DNA from: an uncultured Myxococcales bacterium
GTDB taxonomy: Bacteria; Myxococcota_A; UBA9042
Length of the DNA stretch: 64,000 bases
Reading direction: 5' to 3'
NCBI GenBank assembly: GCA_903929795.1
Contig: CAIYWC010000188.1
Coordinates: 1-64,000, forward strand
Under the pieces are notes generated by a model. It was not told the origin of the DNA. It saw only the letters and a program-made list of their open reading frames with translations, and made no database searches. Below are positions 1-8,306 of this stretch, one piece after another. Position numbers and translations under genes: made by a program. Each line of letters starts with the position of its first letter. The first letter of the stretch is position 1.

Positions 1-740
1 CTGCCGTCGGCGGTGAGCGTAGTGGCAAGCGCCAAGGCCGCGGAATCCAAGCCGTAGTCGACGGTGCAGGTGTAGAAGCTGCCGCTGACGGGCGCGGTCC
101 AGACGACCTTGCTGAACTTGGACGGGTTGTAGGTCGCGTCGGCCGCGGCCTGCATGATCGCGAAACGCTTGGTGTTATCGAACTGGTACAGCCAAGACGT
201 GTCCCAGTACCGGCTGGAGATCACGGACTTGCCGCCGAAGTTGTCATTGTATTTCCCGGCGATTTCAATGGGCGTGGCGCTTGTCAGCTTGGTCCACGCG
301 AAGCCGCCGCAGCCGGACTTGTCGGGCGCGCTGTCGTTGGCGGTCTTTGTCGTGGCGCTGGCGAGATCGGCCGTGGCGAGGCCGTAATCCACGGTGCAGA
401 AGTAGAAGCTGCCGCCGGCCGGCGCGGTCCAGACGAGCTTGCTGAACTGCGACGGATTGTACTTGTCAGTCGCGGGGTTCTGCGTGATGGCGACCCGCGC
501 GCTGGCGTCCAGCTTGACGATGGCCGCGTCGTCCCAGCTGCTCGCAGAAATCTCCGAGTAGCCGCCAAAGCTGCTGGACCAGACGCCGCCGATGGCGAGC
601 CCGCCGGACGCGTCGCTGCTGCCGTCGGCGCCCCCGTCCGCGCTCGTTGCGTCTTCCGGGCTGCTGGCGGCAGTCGTGCTGCCACAAGCGGCGATGGCGC
701 ACAAACCAATTGAAATCAAGAAAGTACGAAACACGGCCAT
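1..740 (-). CDS. Duplicated-domain lipoprotein, 3'-truncated by window edge
   Basis: The reading frame starts at ATG 740 and runs off the left edge, giving about 246 residues. A GAGG Shine-Dalgarno lies about 7 nt upstream. The N-terminus is a lipoprotein signal ending in Ala-Ile-Ala-Ala-Cys19, followed by a Ser/Asp/Gly-rich linker. The rest is two tandem copies of a roughly 90-residue domain. Both carry 'YNPS-FSK-VWTAP--GSFY-CTVDYGL', with one Cys per copy in that motif and a further CGGF motif at the end of copy one. I do not recognise a named function; similar Trp/Tyr/Cys-rich repeats occur in hypothetical lipoproteins. A cobalamin riboswitch precedes the gene, so expression is probably B12-responsive. 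Coding sense is strong; function is unknown. Confidence 0.8.
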   Translation of the reverse strand, partial: MAVFRTFLISIGLCAIAACGSTTAASSPEDATSADGGADGSSDASGGLAIGGVWSSSFGGYSEISASSWDDAAIVKLDASARVAITQNPATDKYNPSQFSKLVWTAPAGGSFYFCTVDYGLATADLASATTKTANDSAPDKSGCGGFAWTKLTSATPIEIAGKYNDNFGGKSVISSRYWDTSWLYQFDNTKRFAIMQAAADATYNPSKFSKVVWTAPVSGSFYTCTVDYGLDSAALALATTLTADG

Positions 741-919
741 GGGGAACCTCGCGCCAGGATCGGTGCAGCGTCGGCGGCCCCATCGGCAGAACGCGAGGCG
801 GACCACGGCTGTGGGCCACCTGTCGGGACACAAACCGCACGCGAGCGCGGACTTGTGAGCCGCTCCCCTTGGCAGAACGCGGGCCCGACGGCGGGACCGA
901 CTCTGCCACCACGAGGGCG

Positions 920-1062
920 CGAAAAGCTCAGGGGAGTTCCCGACTTGCGCCCTGGACCTGGCGGCCAGAAGCGCTTACGGTTGCGGGTCAGCGCCGGATT
1001 TGCACCGGACTTCCTCCCAAGGTCGATCGACAGTCGGTTGACCTTGGGCTGAGGCTACGGAC
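920..1062 (-). promoter_or_regulatory. Cobalamin (B12) riboswitch
   Basis: Read on the minus strand, the segment contains the conserved cobalamin core: GTCCGGTGCAAATCCGGCGC, then TGACCCGCAACCGTAAGCG (plus positions about 975-1012). It is preceded by AGCCTCAGCCCAAGG and followed by AGTCGGGAACTCCCCTGAG, which fits the B12-box strand. CTCAG (plus 1049-1053) can pair with CTGAG (plus 927-931) to close the outer P1 helix. The aptamer lies upstream of and co-directional with the lipoprotein starting at 740, with about 180 nt of leader between. Family knowledge: such elements usually repress B12 uptake or synthesis genes when cobalamin is abundant. I could not identify the expression platform. Confidence 0.88.
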
Positions 1063-1174
1063 GTTGCGCGCGGGCGTCAAGGATCGGCATCGGGTTGCGT
1101 CGGCGCGTCAGAACAGGGCACCATGCCGACCCGACGCGCGCGCCCGCGCTTGGCCGCGCCCACAGGAGCCGCTG

Positions 1175-2662
1175 ATGCCCAAAGTCCTCATCGCCAACCG
1201 CGGCGAGATCGCGTGCCGCGTCATCCGCGCGTGCCGGGAGCTCGGCCTGGGCTCCATCGCTGTCTACTCCGACGCCGATCGCGACGCGCGCCACGTGTGG
1301 CTGGCCGACGAAGCCGTGCGCCTGGGCCCGCCGCCATCCAAGGATTCCTACCTGCGCGGCGATCTCGTGATTGCGGCGGCGCGGCAAACGGGTGCGACGC
1401 TGATTCACCCAGGCTACGGTTTCCTGTCTGAAAATCACGTGTTTCGCGAAGAGTGCGACGCGGCCGGTTTGACGTTCATCGGCCCCGGCGCGTATGCGAT
1501 GAAGCAGATGGGCGTCAAAACGACGGCGCGCCAGACGATGCACGCGGCGGGCGTGCCAGTGGTGCCGGGCTCGCTGGAGCCGATTGCGACGCTGGCAGAG
1601 GCGCAGCAGCTGTGCGACGAGATCGGCTATCCGGTAATGCTCAAGGCGGCGTCCGGCGGCGGCGGTCGCGGCATCCGGATCCTCCACGACGCGAGCGAGC
1701 TACCCGCGGGCTTTGAAGGCGCGCAGCGCGAAGCCGCGGCGTATTTTGGCGACGCGACCGTGTACATCGAAAAGGCGATCCTCAACCCGCGGCACATCGA
1801 GATTCAGGTGCTGGCGGACGCGCACGGCAACACCATTCACCTGTTTGAGCGCGAGTGCTCCGTGCAGCGGCGTAACCAGAAAATCATTGAAGAATCGCCG
1901 GCGGCGCACCTGAGCCAGGCGACGCGGCTGAAGATGGGCGCCATGGCCGTCAAGGCGGCTCAAGCGGTGCAGTATGTCGGCGCGGGCACGATCGAGTGCC
2001 TGGTCGATGCGCACGAGAACTTCTATTTCATGGAGATGAACACGCGGCTGCAGGTCGAACATCCGGTGACCGAGCTGGCGACCGGCGTGGATCTGGTCTA
2101 CGAGCAGCTGCGCGTGGCGCTGGGCGAAAAGCTGTCGGTGACGCAAGCCGACATCGTGCAGCGCGGCCACGCGATCGAGTGCCGCATTTACGCGGAGGAT
2201 CCGTCGCGCGGCTTCACGCCGGCGCCGGGGCCGCTGCTTGTCTACCGGCCACCGCTGGGCCCGGGGCTGCGCATCGACGACGGTTTCGGCGAAGGTGATG
2301 AAATTCCGCGGTTTTACGACTCGATGATCGCCAAGCTTTCGGCCTGGGCGCCGGATCGGCTCCGGGCCATCGGGCGGATGCAGGCGGCGCTTGATCGCTT
2401 TGAGATTGGCGGTTTTGCCCACAACATTGAACACTTGCAGCAGGTGCTGGCAAGCGAGTCGTTCCAGGTTGGTCCCTACGACACTGGGCTGGTGGGCACG
2501 CTGCCGCCGCTGCGGACGACGCCGGACGACGACGATTTGGCCAGTGCTTTCGCGGCGATTTGGACCCACCGGCAGCGGCAGGCGCAGCGGCCGGCGCCCG
2601 CGGCGGACAGCGAGAGTCAGTGGCAGCGGACGGCGCGAACAGGCGGCCTGAGGGCGCGGTAA
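1175..2662 (+). CDS. accC: Biotin carboxylase subunit of an acyl-CoA/acetyl-CoA carboxylase
   Basis: A 495-residue protein with the complete biotin carboxylase layout. It has an N-terminal PKVLIANRGEIA pre-ATP-grasp motif, an ATP-grasp glycine loop SGGGGRG near residue 160, the RECSVQRRNQK segment near 227-237 and the EMNTRLQVEHPVTE catalytic segment at about 287-300. It carboxylates biotin using ATP and bicarbonate. The ATG at 1175 is chosen over longer in-frame starts because AGGAG sits 7 nt upstream and the family begins here. A biotin carrier gene follows after 9 nt. No carboxyltransferase subunit is nearby, so whether it serves acetyl-, propionyl- or another acyl-CoA is open. Confidence 0.96.
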   Translation: MPKVLIANRGEIACRVIRACRELGLGSIAVYSDADRDARHVWLADEAVRLGPPPSKDSYLRGDLVIAAARQTGATLIHPGYGFLSENHVFREECDAAGLTFIGPGAYAMKQMGVKTTARQTMHAAGVPVVPGSLEPIATLAEAQQLCDEIGYPVMLKAASGGGGRGIRILHDASELPAGFEGAQREAAAYFGDATVYIEKAILNPRHIEIQVLADAHGNTIHLFERECSVQRRNQKIIEESPAAHLSQATRLKMGAMAVKAAQAVQYVGAGTIECLVDAHENFYFMEMNTRLQVEHPVTELATGVDLVYEQLRVALGEKLSVTQADIVQRGHAIECRIYAEDPSRGFTPAPGPLLVYRPPLGPGLRIDDGFGEGDEIPRFYDSMIAKLSAWAPDRLRAIGRMQAALDRFEIGGFAHNIEHLQQVLASESFQVGPYDTGLVGTLPPLRTTPDDDDLASAFAAIWTHRQRQAQRPAPAADSESQWQRTARTGGLRAR

Positions 2663-2671
2663 GGACGGAAT

Positions 2672-3190
2672 ATGGCGACGGAATACCGCGTCAAGCGCGG
2701 CGAGACGGTGCAGAGTGTGACGGTCCTGGAGGACCGCGGCGAGACGGTGCTGGTTGCCATTGACGGTCAGCGGCTGGAGCTGGCCGTGCACGCGCTGCCG
2801 GACGGGCGGACCGCGGTGACGTCGGCGGATCGGCGCGTGGCGCTGCGGGCGCTGGCGACCAAGCAGGGCTTGCTCGTCGTGGATCGGCACGTGCAGCGGC
2901 GGTTCGAGGTCGAGGACGCGCGCGTGAGCTGGCTCGCGGGTGCGGGCGCGGGCAAAGGCGCGGCGGGCGGGCGCGTGACGGCTTCGATGCCGGGGCGCGT
3001 GGTGCGCGTGCCGGTGGTGCTGGACGAGATCGTGGCGCCGGGCGGGATTGTCGCCGTGCTGGAAGCCATGAAGATGGAGAACGACGTGCGCGCGCCGGGT
3101 GGCGGAAAAGTCGTTGAAATCGCCGTGAAGGAAGGCGCGGACGTCGAAGCTGGTGCGCTGCTTGTGCGCCTGGAACCGGTCCATGAGTGA
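2672..3190 (+). CDS. Biotin carboxyl carrier protein (biotinyl domain)
   Basis: A 172-residue protein. The C-terminal 75 residues are a biotinyl-lipoyl domain with the biotinylation motif EAMKMEN, biotinyl lysine K134. It begins with SMPGRVVRV and ends with a second hammerhead strand. The N-terminal 90 residues resemble the linker/BT region that joins carboxylase and carrier in propionyl-CoA/acyl-CoA carboxylase alpha chains. A two-gene split of that alpha chain with the upstream biotin carboxylase is therefore the simplest reading. Its stop overlaps the next gene (prmA) by 8 bp. It carries carboxybiotin between the upstream carboxylase and an unlinked carboxyltransferase. Confidence 0.93.
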   Translation: MATEYRVKRGETVQSVTVLEDRGETVLVAIDGQRLELAVHALPDGRTAVTSADRRVALRALATKQGLLVVDRHVQRRFEVEDARVSWLAGAGAGKGAAGGRVTASMPGRVVRVPVVLDEIVAPGGIVAVLEAMKMENDVRAPGGGKVVEIAVKEGADVEAGALLVRLEPVHE

Positions 3191-4109
3191 GCCGCGGAGC
3201 CCGTCCACGAGTGATGGCGTCGAGAGCGTCGCGCTGCAGCTGACCGTGCCCGAGACCGCGGTGGATCAGCTCTCCGGGCTGTGCTGGTTGCTGTCGCCGC
3301 GCGGCGTGCTCCTGGAGGACGCGTTCACGCTGGGCAGCGACACGCTGCCGGTGGGCCAGACGCGCATCACGCTGTACGTGCCGCCGGCGGAAGCCGAGTC
3401 CGCGCAGGCGCTGCTGACGGGGGAATGCGCGGCGGCGGCGATTCCCGCGACCCTGAAACAGACGCCGCTGCCCCACGAGGACTGGAACCGCGTGTGGAAG
3501 CTGCACTACAAGCCGTTCAACCTCGGACAACGCCTGCGGATTGAGCCCGCGTGGCTGGTGGCGCCGGAGCAGCCGGGGCAGATTCGGCTGATCGTCGATC
3601 CGGGGCTGGCTTTTGGCACCGGCACGCACGAGACCACCCGGCTGTGCCTGCAAGCGGTGGAGAAATGGGCGGCGAAGCGGCCGGGAAATCTCAGCGAAAT
3701 CGAAATGCTGGACGTGGGCACGGGCTCCGGCGTGTTGGCGATCCTGGCGGTGCGGCTGGGCGTGGGACGTGCGGTGGGCACGGAGATCGAGCGCGACGCG
3801 GTGGCGAGCGCGCAGCGCAACGTGGAGCTGAACGGCGTCGCGGACAGGCTGACGCTGCACCACACCGGTGATCCCCGCGATATTCCTGGTAAATTCCAGC
3901 TCGTTGTGGCGAACATCTTGTCGTCGGTGCTGCTGCCAATGGCGCCAAACCTGGCGCGCAAGGTCGCGCCGCGCGGGACGCTGGTCCTGTCCGGGCTGCT
4001 GGCGCGCGAGCTGCCGTTGGTTACCGCGGCCTACCAGCGCCACGGCCTGGAACCGCTTGAACACGTGACGGAAAATGGCTGGGCCGCGCTGACGCTTCAG
4101 CGGCCATGA
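3183..4109 (+). CDS. prmA: Ribosomal protein L11 methyltransferase
   Basis: A 308-residue class I SAM-dependent methyltransferase. The PrmA hallmarks are present: VDPGLAFGTGTHETT (FGTGTHET from residue 144), SAM-binding LDVGTGSG at 176-183 and the NIL motif at 244. The N-terminal 130 residues form the L11-recognition domain, including the DWNRVWKLHYKPF segment. It trimethylates ribosomal protein L11. The ATG at 3183 overlaps the biotin-carrier stop by 8 bp, suggesting translational coupling. rsmE follows after 9 nt, a common pairing of ribosome-modifying methyltransferases. Length matches the family (about 290-310). Confidence 0.94.
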   Translation: MSEPRSPSTSDGVESVALQLTVPETAVDQLSGLCWLLSPRGVLLEDAFTLGSDTLPVGQTRITLYVPPAEAESAQALLTGECAAAAIPATLKQTPLPHEDWNRVWKLHYKPFNLGQRLRIEPAWLVAPEQPGQIRLIVDPGLAFGTGTHETTRLCLQAVEKWAAKRPGNLSEIEMLDVGTGSGVLAILAVRLGVGRAVGTEIERDAVASAQRNVELNGVADRLTLHHTGDPRDIPGKFQLVVANILSSVLLPMAPNLARKVAPRGTLVLSGLLARELPLVTAAYQRHGLEPLEHVTENGWAALTLQRP

Positions 4110-4118
4110 GGGACAATC

Positions 4119-4808
4119 ATGCGCCACCTGCTGCACGCGCTTCCGGACGAACTCACAGAAATCACCGCAGATTCCTCGGTCCGACACCGCTTGAGGCGCG
4201 TGCTCCGGCTGGACGACGGCGCGCCACTTGTGCTCTGCGATGGCGCGCACCGGACGCAACCGGTGACCTGGCACGGCGATCGCTTTGCCGCGGCCGGTCC
4301 GGTGCAGCTGCATGAGCCGGTGCGGCCGGAGCTGTACCTGGCCGCGGGCGTGCTGAAGGGCGAGCGCCAGGACTGGCTGGTCGAGAAGGCCGCGGAGCTG
4401 GGCGTGGATCAGTTTGTGCCGCTGCTGCTGGATCACGGGGTCGTGCGCGTACACGATCGCGCGGAAAAACAGGCGCGCTGGCAGGCGATTGCGGACGGCG
4501 CGCTGGAGCAATGCGGCCGGACATGGCGGATGCACGTGACGCTGCCGATGACGCTGACGCAGTGGCTGCCCGGGGCGCCGAGCTTTTTTGCCGATGAGAC
4601 CGGCGGCGCTTCGTGGCGGGCGGTGACCGGCAAACATACGACAGTGCCGTGGCGGGTGGCGGTGGGCCCGGAAGGCGGCTGGTCGGCCAATGAACGCGCG
4701 CTGTTGCACCATTTCGCGGCGACCGCCATCTCGCTGGGGCCGCTGGTGCTGCGCGCGGAGACCGCGGGGCTGACGGTGGCAGCGATTGCGCGCGGACACG
4801 ACGCCTGA
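4119..4808 (+). CDS. rsmE: 16S rRNA (uracil(1498)-N(3))-methyltransferase
   Basis: A 229-residue SPOUT-class methyltransferase. Diagnostic motifs are KGERQDWLVEKAAELGV near residue 80, the SAM-site VGPEGGWS at 182-189 and the knot motif LGPLVLRAETA at 206-216. It methylates U1498 in the decoding region of 16S rRNA. It lies 9 nt after prmA on the same strand and is the last gene of the run. Length fits the family (about 240). Confidence 0.95.
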   Translation: MRHLLHALPDELTEITADSSVRHRLRRVLRLDDGAPLVLCDGAHRTQPVTWHGDRFAAAGPVQLHEPVRPELYLAAGVLKGERQDWLVEKAAELGVDQFVPLLLDHGVVRVHDRAEKQARWQAIADGALEQCGRTWRMHVTLPMTLTQWLPGAPSFFADETGGASWRAVTGKHTTVPWRVAVGPEGGWSANERALLHHFAATAISLGPLVLRAETAGLTVAAIARGHDA

Positions 4809-5279
4809 AGTCATTGTAATTTTTTAGCTTTGTTTCCAAAATGACCACGAAACACCTGACGGACACGCCCTGCTCCAGCCCGCAAGGCCCGCAGTCTGCC
4901 GCCAAAGCCCCGTCGCCGGCGCGAGTTCGCCGGTCGCGCGACGGCAAATCGGCAGACGGGAGCGGATCGCCGCGTGGCGGCGGTCGGTGATCGTGTGGAC
5001 CGCGATTCGGCGGTAATCTGTCAACTCGGATTGCAAGATCATGGAAATACGCCATTTTTCTCGAACGCGCGACGACACTCCACGGACCGCGAAACGTCTC
5101 GACACCATGCGCCACAGTCTATTGTTTTTGTTGAATTTTGTCGCGGATGTGGCAAAAAATTTGACGGGGAACGCGAAGTCAATTGCCACCGGACGATTCC
5201 CCGGGTTAAGGTTCAAACCGTCTGGTGACCGGTGAACTTGCGGTTTTCGCAAGGAACCCGAACAAAGACGCGGAGTTTG
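4809..5279. other. Gene-poor interval between rsmE and the murein endopeptidase
   Basis: This 471 bp interval has lower GC content than its surroundings, notably 5,030-5,210. A T6 run follows the rsmE stop but has no stable stem in front of it. Short open frames (for example 5,041-5,235) lack a ribosome-binding site and recognisable sequence. I see no RNA gene and no convincing promoter here. Confidence 0.5.
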
Positions 5280-6302
5280 ATGACTTTTTTCAAAAAAATT
5301 GCTGGACTGACGGGCGCGCTGATGGCGCTTTTGCCGGCGGCTTCGGCCTCGGCGCGCGCTGGGATTCCCACGCCTTCCGCCAGCCGTGAAGCTGCGAGCG
5401 AAGCGGTCGGAACCGGTGAAGAGGACGATGGCGCGCTGTTTGACGCGACCGCGGCCGCCGCGCTGAAGCAGCGCAATGGGCAGCCGTGGATCGCTCAGGA
5501 GTTGGGGCCGCACGCGGCCGCCGCGGCGACGCCGCAGGAAATGCCCAGCCACACGATGCGCAACGCCGTGCGCGAGGCGACGTACGCGGTCAAGGATGGC
5601 GACACGCTCCGCGCCATCGCCTATCGCTACCTGATGTCGCCGGCCGCGGTTGCGGTCGTGAACAGCCTGCCGTTCGACGGCCAGCGCGATCCGCCGCTCA
5701 AGCCCGGCCAGGTCCTGACGCTGCCGATCCTGTCCGGCGCGCCAATTGGCTTCAAGGAAGGCGAGCAGCTGACCAGCGGCCCCGGCATCCTGGCGATGAA
5801 GACCGACGAGTCGAACTGGGGCCGGCCCGAAATGGTGCAGCTGCTGCGCACGACGTTTCGCGAAATGAACAAGCGCTGGCCGCAGAAGCACCCGGTGTTG
5901 ATTGGCTCGCTGTCCAAGCCCGGCGGCGGTCGGCTGGGGCACCACAAGTCGCATCGGTCGGGCCAGGACGCGGACATCGGCTATTTGACCAACAGCGCCA
6001 ACCGCGATCGCTGGGGCAAGCCCACGGTGGACGAAATTGACTGGCAGCGCATGTGGTTTGTCGTCGACACGCTGGAGCGCTCGGGCCAGCTCGCGGCGAT
6101 CTTCATGGCGCCGCAGCTGCAAAAGAAGCTGTACCAATACGCCGCAGCGCACGGCGAGTCCGAGGCGCGGCTGGAGCACCTGTTCCAGTACGGCCCCAAG
6201 GGCAGCCACGGCGACACGCTGATCCGCTATGCGTCGGGTCACCGCGACCACTTCCACGTGCGGTTCATCACGGCGCGGGACATGGGCGGCAAGGACTCCT
6301 AG
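5280..6302 (+). CDS. LysM + penicillin-insensitive murein endopeptidase (MepA/M74-like), exported
   Basis: A 340-residue protein. Residues 1-27 are a signal peptide (TFFKKIAGLTGALMALLPAA core). Residues about 101-150 form a LysM peptidoglycan-binding module (YAVKDGDTLRAIAYRY ... LKPGQVLTLP). The C-terminal half is a zinc endopeptidase domain with HHKSHRSGQDADIGY (H221, H225, D230, D232) and GHRDHFHVR (H321, H324, H326). These match the metal-binding and catalytic pattern of MepA/M74 enzymes that cleave peptide cross-links in murein. ATG 5280 is preferred over the in-frame 5232 because the signal peptide begins there and a GGAG lies upstream. It acts in the periplasm in cell-wall remodelling. 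Confidence 0.9.
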   Translation: MTFFKKIAGLTGALMALLPAASASARAGIPTPSASREAASEAVGTGEEDDGALFDATAAAALKQRNGQPWIAQELGPHAAAAATPQEMPSHTMRNAVREATYAVKDGDTLRAIAYRYLMSPAAVAVVNSLPFDGQRDPPLKPGQVLTLPILSGAPIGFKEGEQLTSGPGILAMKTDESNWGRPEMVQLLRTTFREMNKRWPQKHPVLIGSLSKPGGGRLGHHKSHRSGQDADIGYLTNSANRDRWGKPTVDEIDWQRMWFVVDTLERSGQLAAIFMAPQLQKKLYQYAAAHGESEARLEHLFQYGPKGSHGDTLIRYASGHRDHFHVRFITARDMGGKDS

Positions 6303-7069
6303 CCGCCGGCCAGCCAAGCCACAACCCGGGCTTCGACCTGCGGCCCGGCGTCGGTTCGCGGCAGCAAGTGCCCGACATTCGGCACGATTTCGACCAGCGC
6401 AGCCTCGCCCAGCAGCCGCCGCGCGATCGCGCACGCGGGTTGGCACGGGATCGTCAAGTCGGCCGAACCGTGCAGCACCAGCGCGCCCAGGGGCCGCTTC
6501 TGGGCAACGACAAGATCCTGCAGCGCCAAGAACGACAGCATCGCTCGCAGCGGAACCGCTTGATAGCCCGGCGGTTTCTGACCGTTGGCCAGCCGCGGAT
6601 CGGCCTTGCCCAACACCTGCGGCCAGCCCAGCCGGGCGCAGACGTTCGCCGCCACGCGCTGCCACGGCGGCAAGTACAGCGCCGGCGCCAGCAGCACAAC
6701 GCGGCCCAGCCGTTCAGCGGGCCGGTGCCGGACCAGCAGCAGCGTCAGCAGCGCGCCCATCGACAACCCGACGTGGTGGACGCGATCGCAACGCGCGTCG
6801 AGCCAGGCCAGCGCATCCTCGGCGGACTTGAGCCAGTCCAGCCACGTCGTCTCGTTCAGCGCCGCGACGGTCGTTGCATGGCCGGCCAGGACCGGCATCG
6901 CCACCGTGTAGCCGCGGGCCTGCAGCGCATCGGCCACGGGCGCCACCTCCCACGGCGAACCGGTGAAACCGTGCAGCACGAGCACGCCTGTGCGACCGCC
7001 GACGACCGCACGCGGCTCCGCGCCCGGCGGACACCCGTGCGGCGTTTGCAGCGACTGGGGCAGCATCAT
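6299..7069 (-). CDS. Alpha/beta hydrolase (carboxylesterase/monoacylglycerol lipase type)
   Basis: A 256-residue cytosolic hydrolase. The oxyanion-hole motif HGF is at 33-35, the nucleophile elbow GLSMG has Ser103, and the probable acid Asp204 (HGSADLTIP) and base His234 (NVGH) complete the triad. The arrangement resembles small carboxylesterases and monoacylglycerol lipases. Its ATG overlaps the TGA of the upstream methyltransferase in an ATGA junction, with GGAGGT upstream, so the two are translationally coupled. Substrate cannot be inferred. Its stop overlaps the convergent endopeptidase gene by 4 bp. Confidence 0.9.
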   Translation of the reverse strand: MMLPQSLQTPHGCPPGAEPRAVVGGRTGVLVLHGFTGSPWEVAPVADALQARGYTVAMPVLAGHATTVAALNETTWLDWLKSAEDALAWLDARCDRVHHVGLSMGALLTLLLVRHRPAERLGRVVLLAPALYLPPWQRVAANVCARLGWPQVLGKADPRLANGQKPPGYQAVPLRAMLSFLALQDLVVAQKRPLGALVLHGSADLTIPCQPACAIARRLLGEAALVEIVPNVGHLLPRTDAGPQVEARVVAWLAGG

Positions 7070-8166
7070 CGGGACCTCCGCGCCGGACCGGCGGCGATCG
7101 TGCCGGCGACGAGAAACAGCGACGTACCGCCGCAATCCACTTGCCGCGAGGTCGCGTGGGCGACCGGCAGATCGCGCATCGCCTGCGGCTCCGGCGTCAG
7201 GATCGCGACGCGGGCCCCCAGGGCGTCGCGCACGAGCACGGCGGCCAAGCGCTGCAACAGCCGCCGGGCCTCGTTGCGGCCACCCAGCCGGCGCCCCCAG
7301 GGCGGATTGACAACGACGCACTGCGGCACAAAGCCGTCGCGCAGCTGCCCCGCGAGTTCCGCCGGCCGAAAGTCGATGGCGTCCGCCACACCTGCGCGCT
7401 CGGCGTTGCGCCGCGCCACGGCCAGCACTTCCGGGTCCACGTCGCCCGCGACGATCAAGCCGCGCGGCAACAGTTTGGCAACAGACGCCGGCTGTGGGAC
7501 CTGCCAGGCATCGACGTCCCACGCGCGCCACTGCGCCGGCTGACGCCAGGTCGCGGCCTCGATCGCCAGCGTCCCGCTGCCGCACATCGGATCCCAGAGC
7601 CGCTGCGTGCCGTCATAGCCGACTGCGCGCAACATCGCTGCCGCCACGGTTTCCCGCAGCGGAGCCTCGCCCTGCTCCGTTCGCCAGCCGCGCTGGTGCA
7701 TCGGCCGGCCCGCCGCGTCCACCGACACCTCCACTTCCGGACCCGTCACGCGCATCAGCAGCGTCAGCGGCGGGTGTTCGCCCACGGGCCGCAGCGCCAG
7801 GATGCGATCGGTCTCGTGCGCCAGCCAGCCCGCGCGTGCCGACGTCGCCTTGCGCACCGCCCAGCGCACGGCAACCGACTGCGGCAGGGGCCACAGCGAC
7901 CAGGGCAGGGACGCCAGGAGCCGCCGCAATTCCTGGCCGTCGCGCACGTCCGCGCGCGCGATCCGCACGTAAACGCGCGAGGCACAGCGCAGGGTTTGTG
8001 TCATCCGCGCCAGGTCCGCCCAAGGCACATCGACCTCCGCGCCACCCGGCACCGGCTCCGCCAGGAGGCCCAGCACGGCAAGCTCCGCGACGACGTCCGG
8101 CTCTAGCCCGGGGGACGCGGCGACAAAACAGCGGGCGGATTGCGGGTCAGCAGGTTCGGAAATCAT
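7066..8166 (-). CDS. RlmL/Trm14-like RNA (guanine-N2) methyltransferase
   Basis: About 366 residues. It has an N-terminal THUMP-like region (CFVAASPGLEPDVVAEL start) and a C-terminal Rossmann methyltransferase. DPMCGSGT (about 192-199) is the SAM-binding loop and NPPWG (about 287-291) the amino-methyltransferase catalytic motif. This is the architecture of enzymes making m2G in rRNA (RlmL N-domain/RlmK family) or tRNA (Trm14). ATG 8166 is used; an upstream in-frame TTG at 8187 would add seven residues. A plus-strand promoter and lipoprotein lie just beyond, so the two transcription units diverge. Confidence 0.87.
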   Translation of the reverse strand: MISEPADPQSARCFVAASPGLEPDVVAELAVLGLLAEPVPGGAEVDVPWADLARMTQTLRCASRVYVRIARADVRDGQELRRLLASLPWSLWPLPQSVAVRWAVRKATSARAGWLAHETDRILALRPVGEHPPLTLLMRVTGPEVEVSVDAAGRPMHQRGWRTEQGEAPLRETVAAAMLRAVGYDGTQRLWDPMCGSGTLAIEAATWRQPAQWRAWDVDAWQVPQPASVAKLLPRGLIVAGDVDPEVLAVARRNAERAGVADAIDFRPAELAGQLRDGFVPQCVVVNPPWGRRLGGRNEARRLLQRLAAVLVRDALGARVAILTPEPQAMRDLPVAHATSRQVDCGGTSLFLVAGTIAAGPARRSR

Positions 8167-8208
8167 GTAAAGTTGTTTGTAGCCCAAGGTGCGGATGCAA
8201 AAGTAGGT

Positions 8209-8236
8209 TTGACGATCGCGGGTCCGTACCGATAAA
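8209..8236 (+). promoter_or_regulatory. Sigma-70-like promoter for the large lipoprotein
   Basis: TTGACG (8209-8214), 16 nt spacer, GATAAA (8231-8236). Five of six -35 and four of six -10 positions match the sigma-70 consensus. It lies 70 bp before the ATG at 8307 in the divergent intergenic region. Confidence 0.5.
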
Positions 8237-8306
8237 GTAGCGTGTTCTTGACCGCGCGGGTGCTCTGCCGCGGTTCACCGGAATTCCCGCCCCAAGAGGC
8301 CTCGAT

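Noticed and set aside
5041..5235. Short frame before the murein endopeptidase
   Set aside because: No Shine-Dalgarno, no conserved features; lies in an AT-richer non-coding patch.
5195..5240. TTCAAAC-containing segment resembling a tRNA T-loop
   Set aside because: The flanking bases do not form the T-stem and no acceptor or anticodon arm is present. No tRNA was recognised anywhere in the window.
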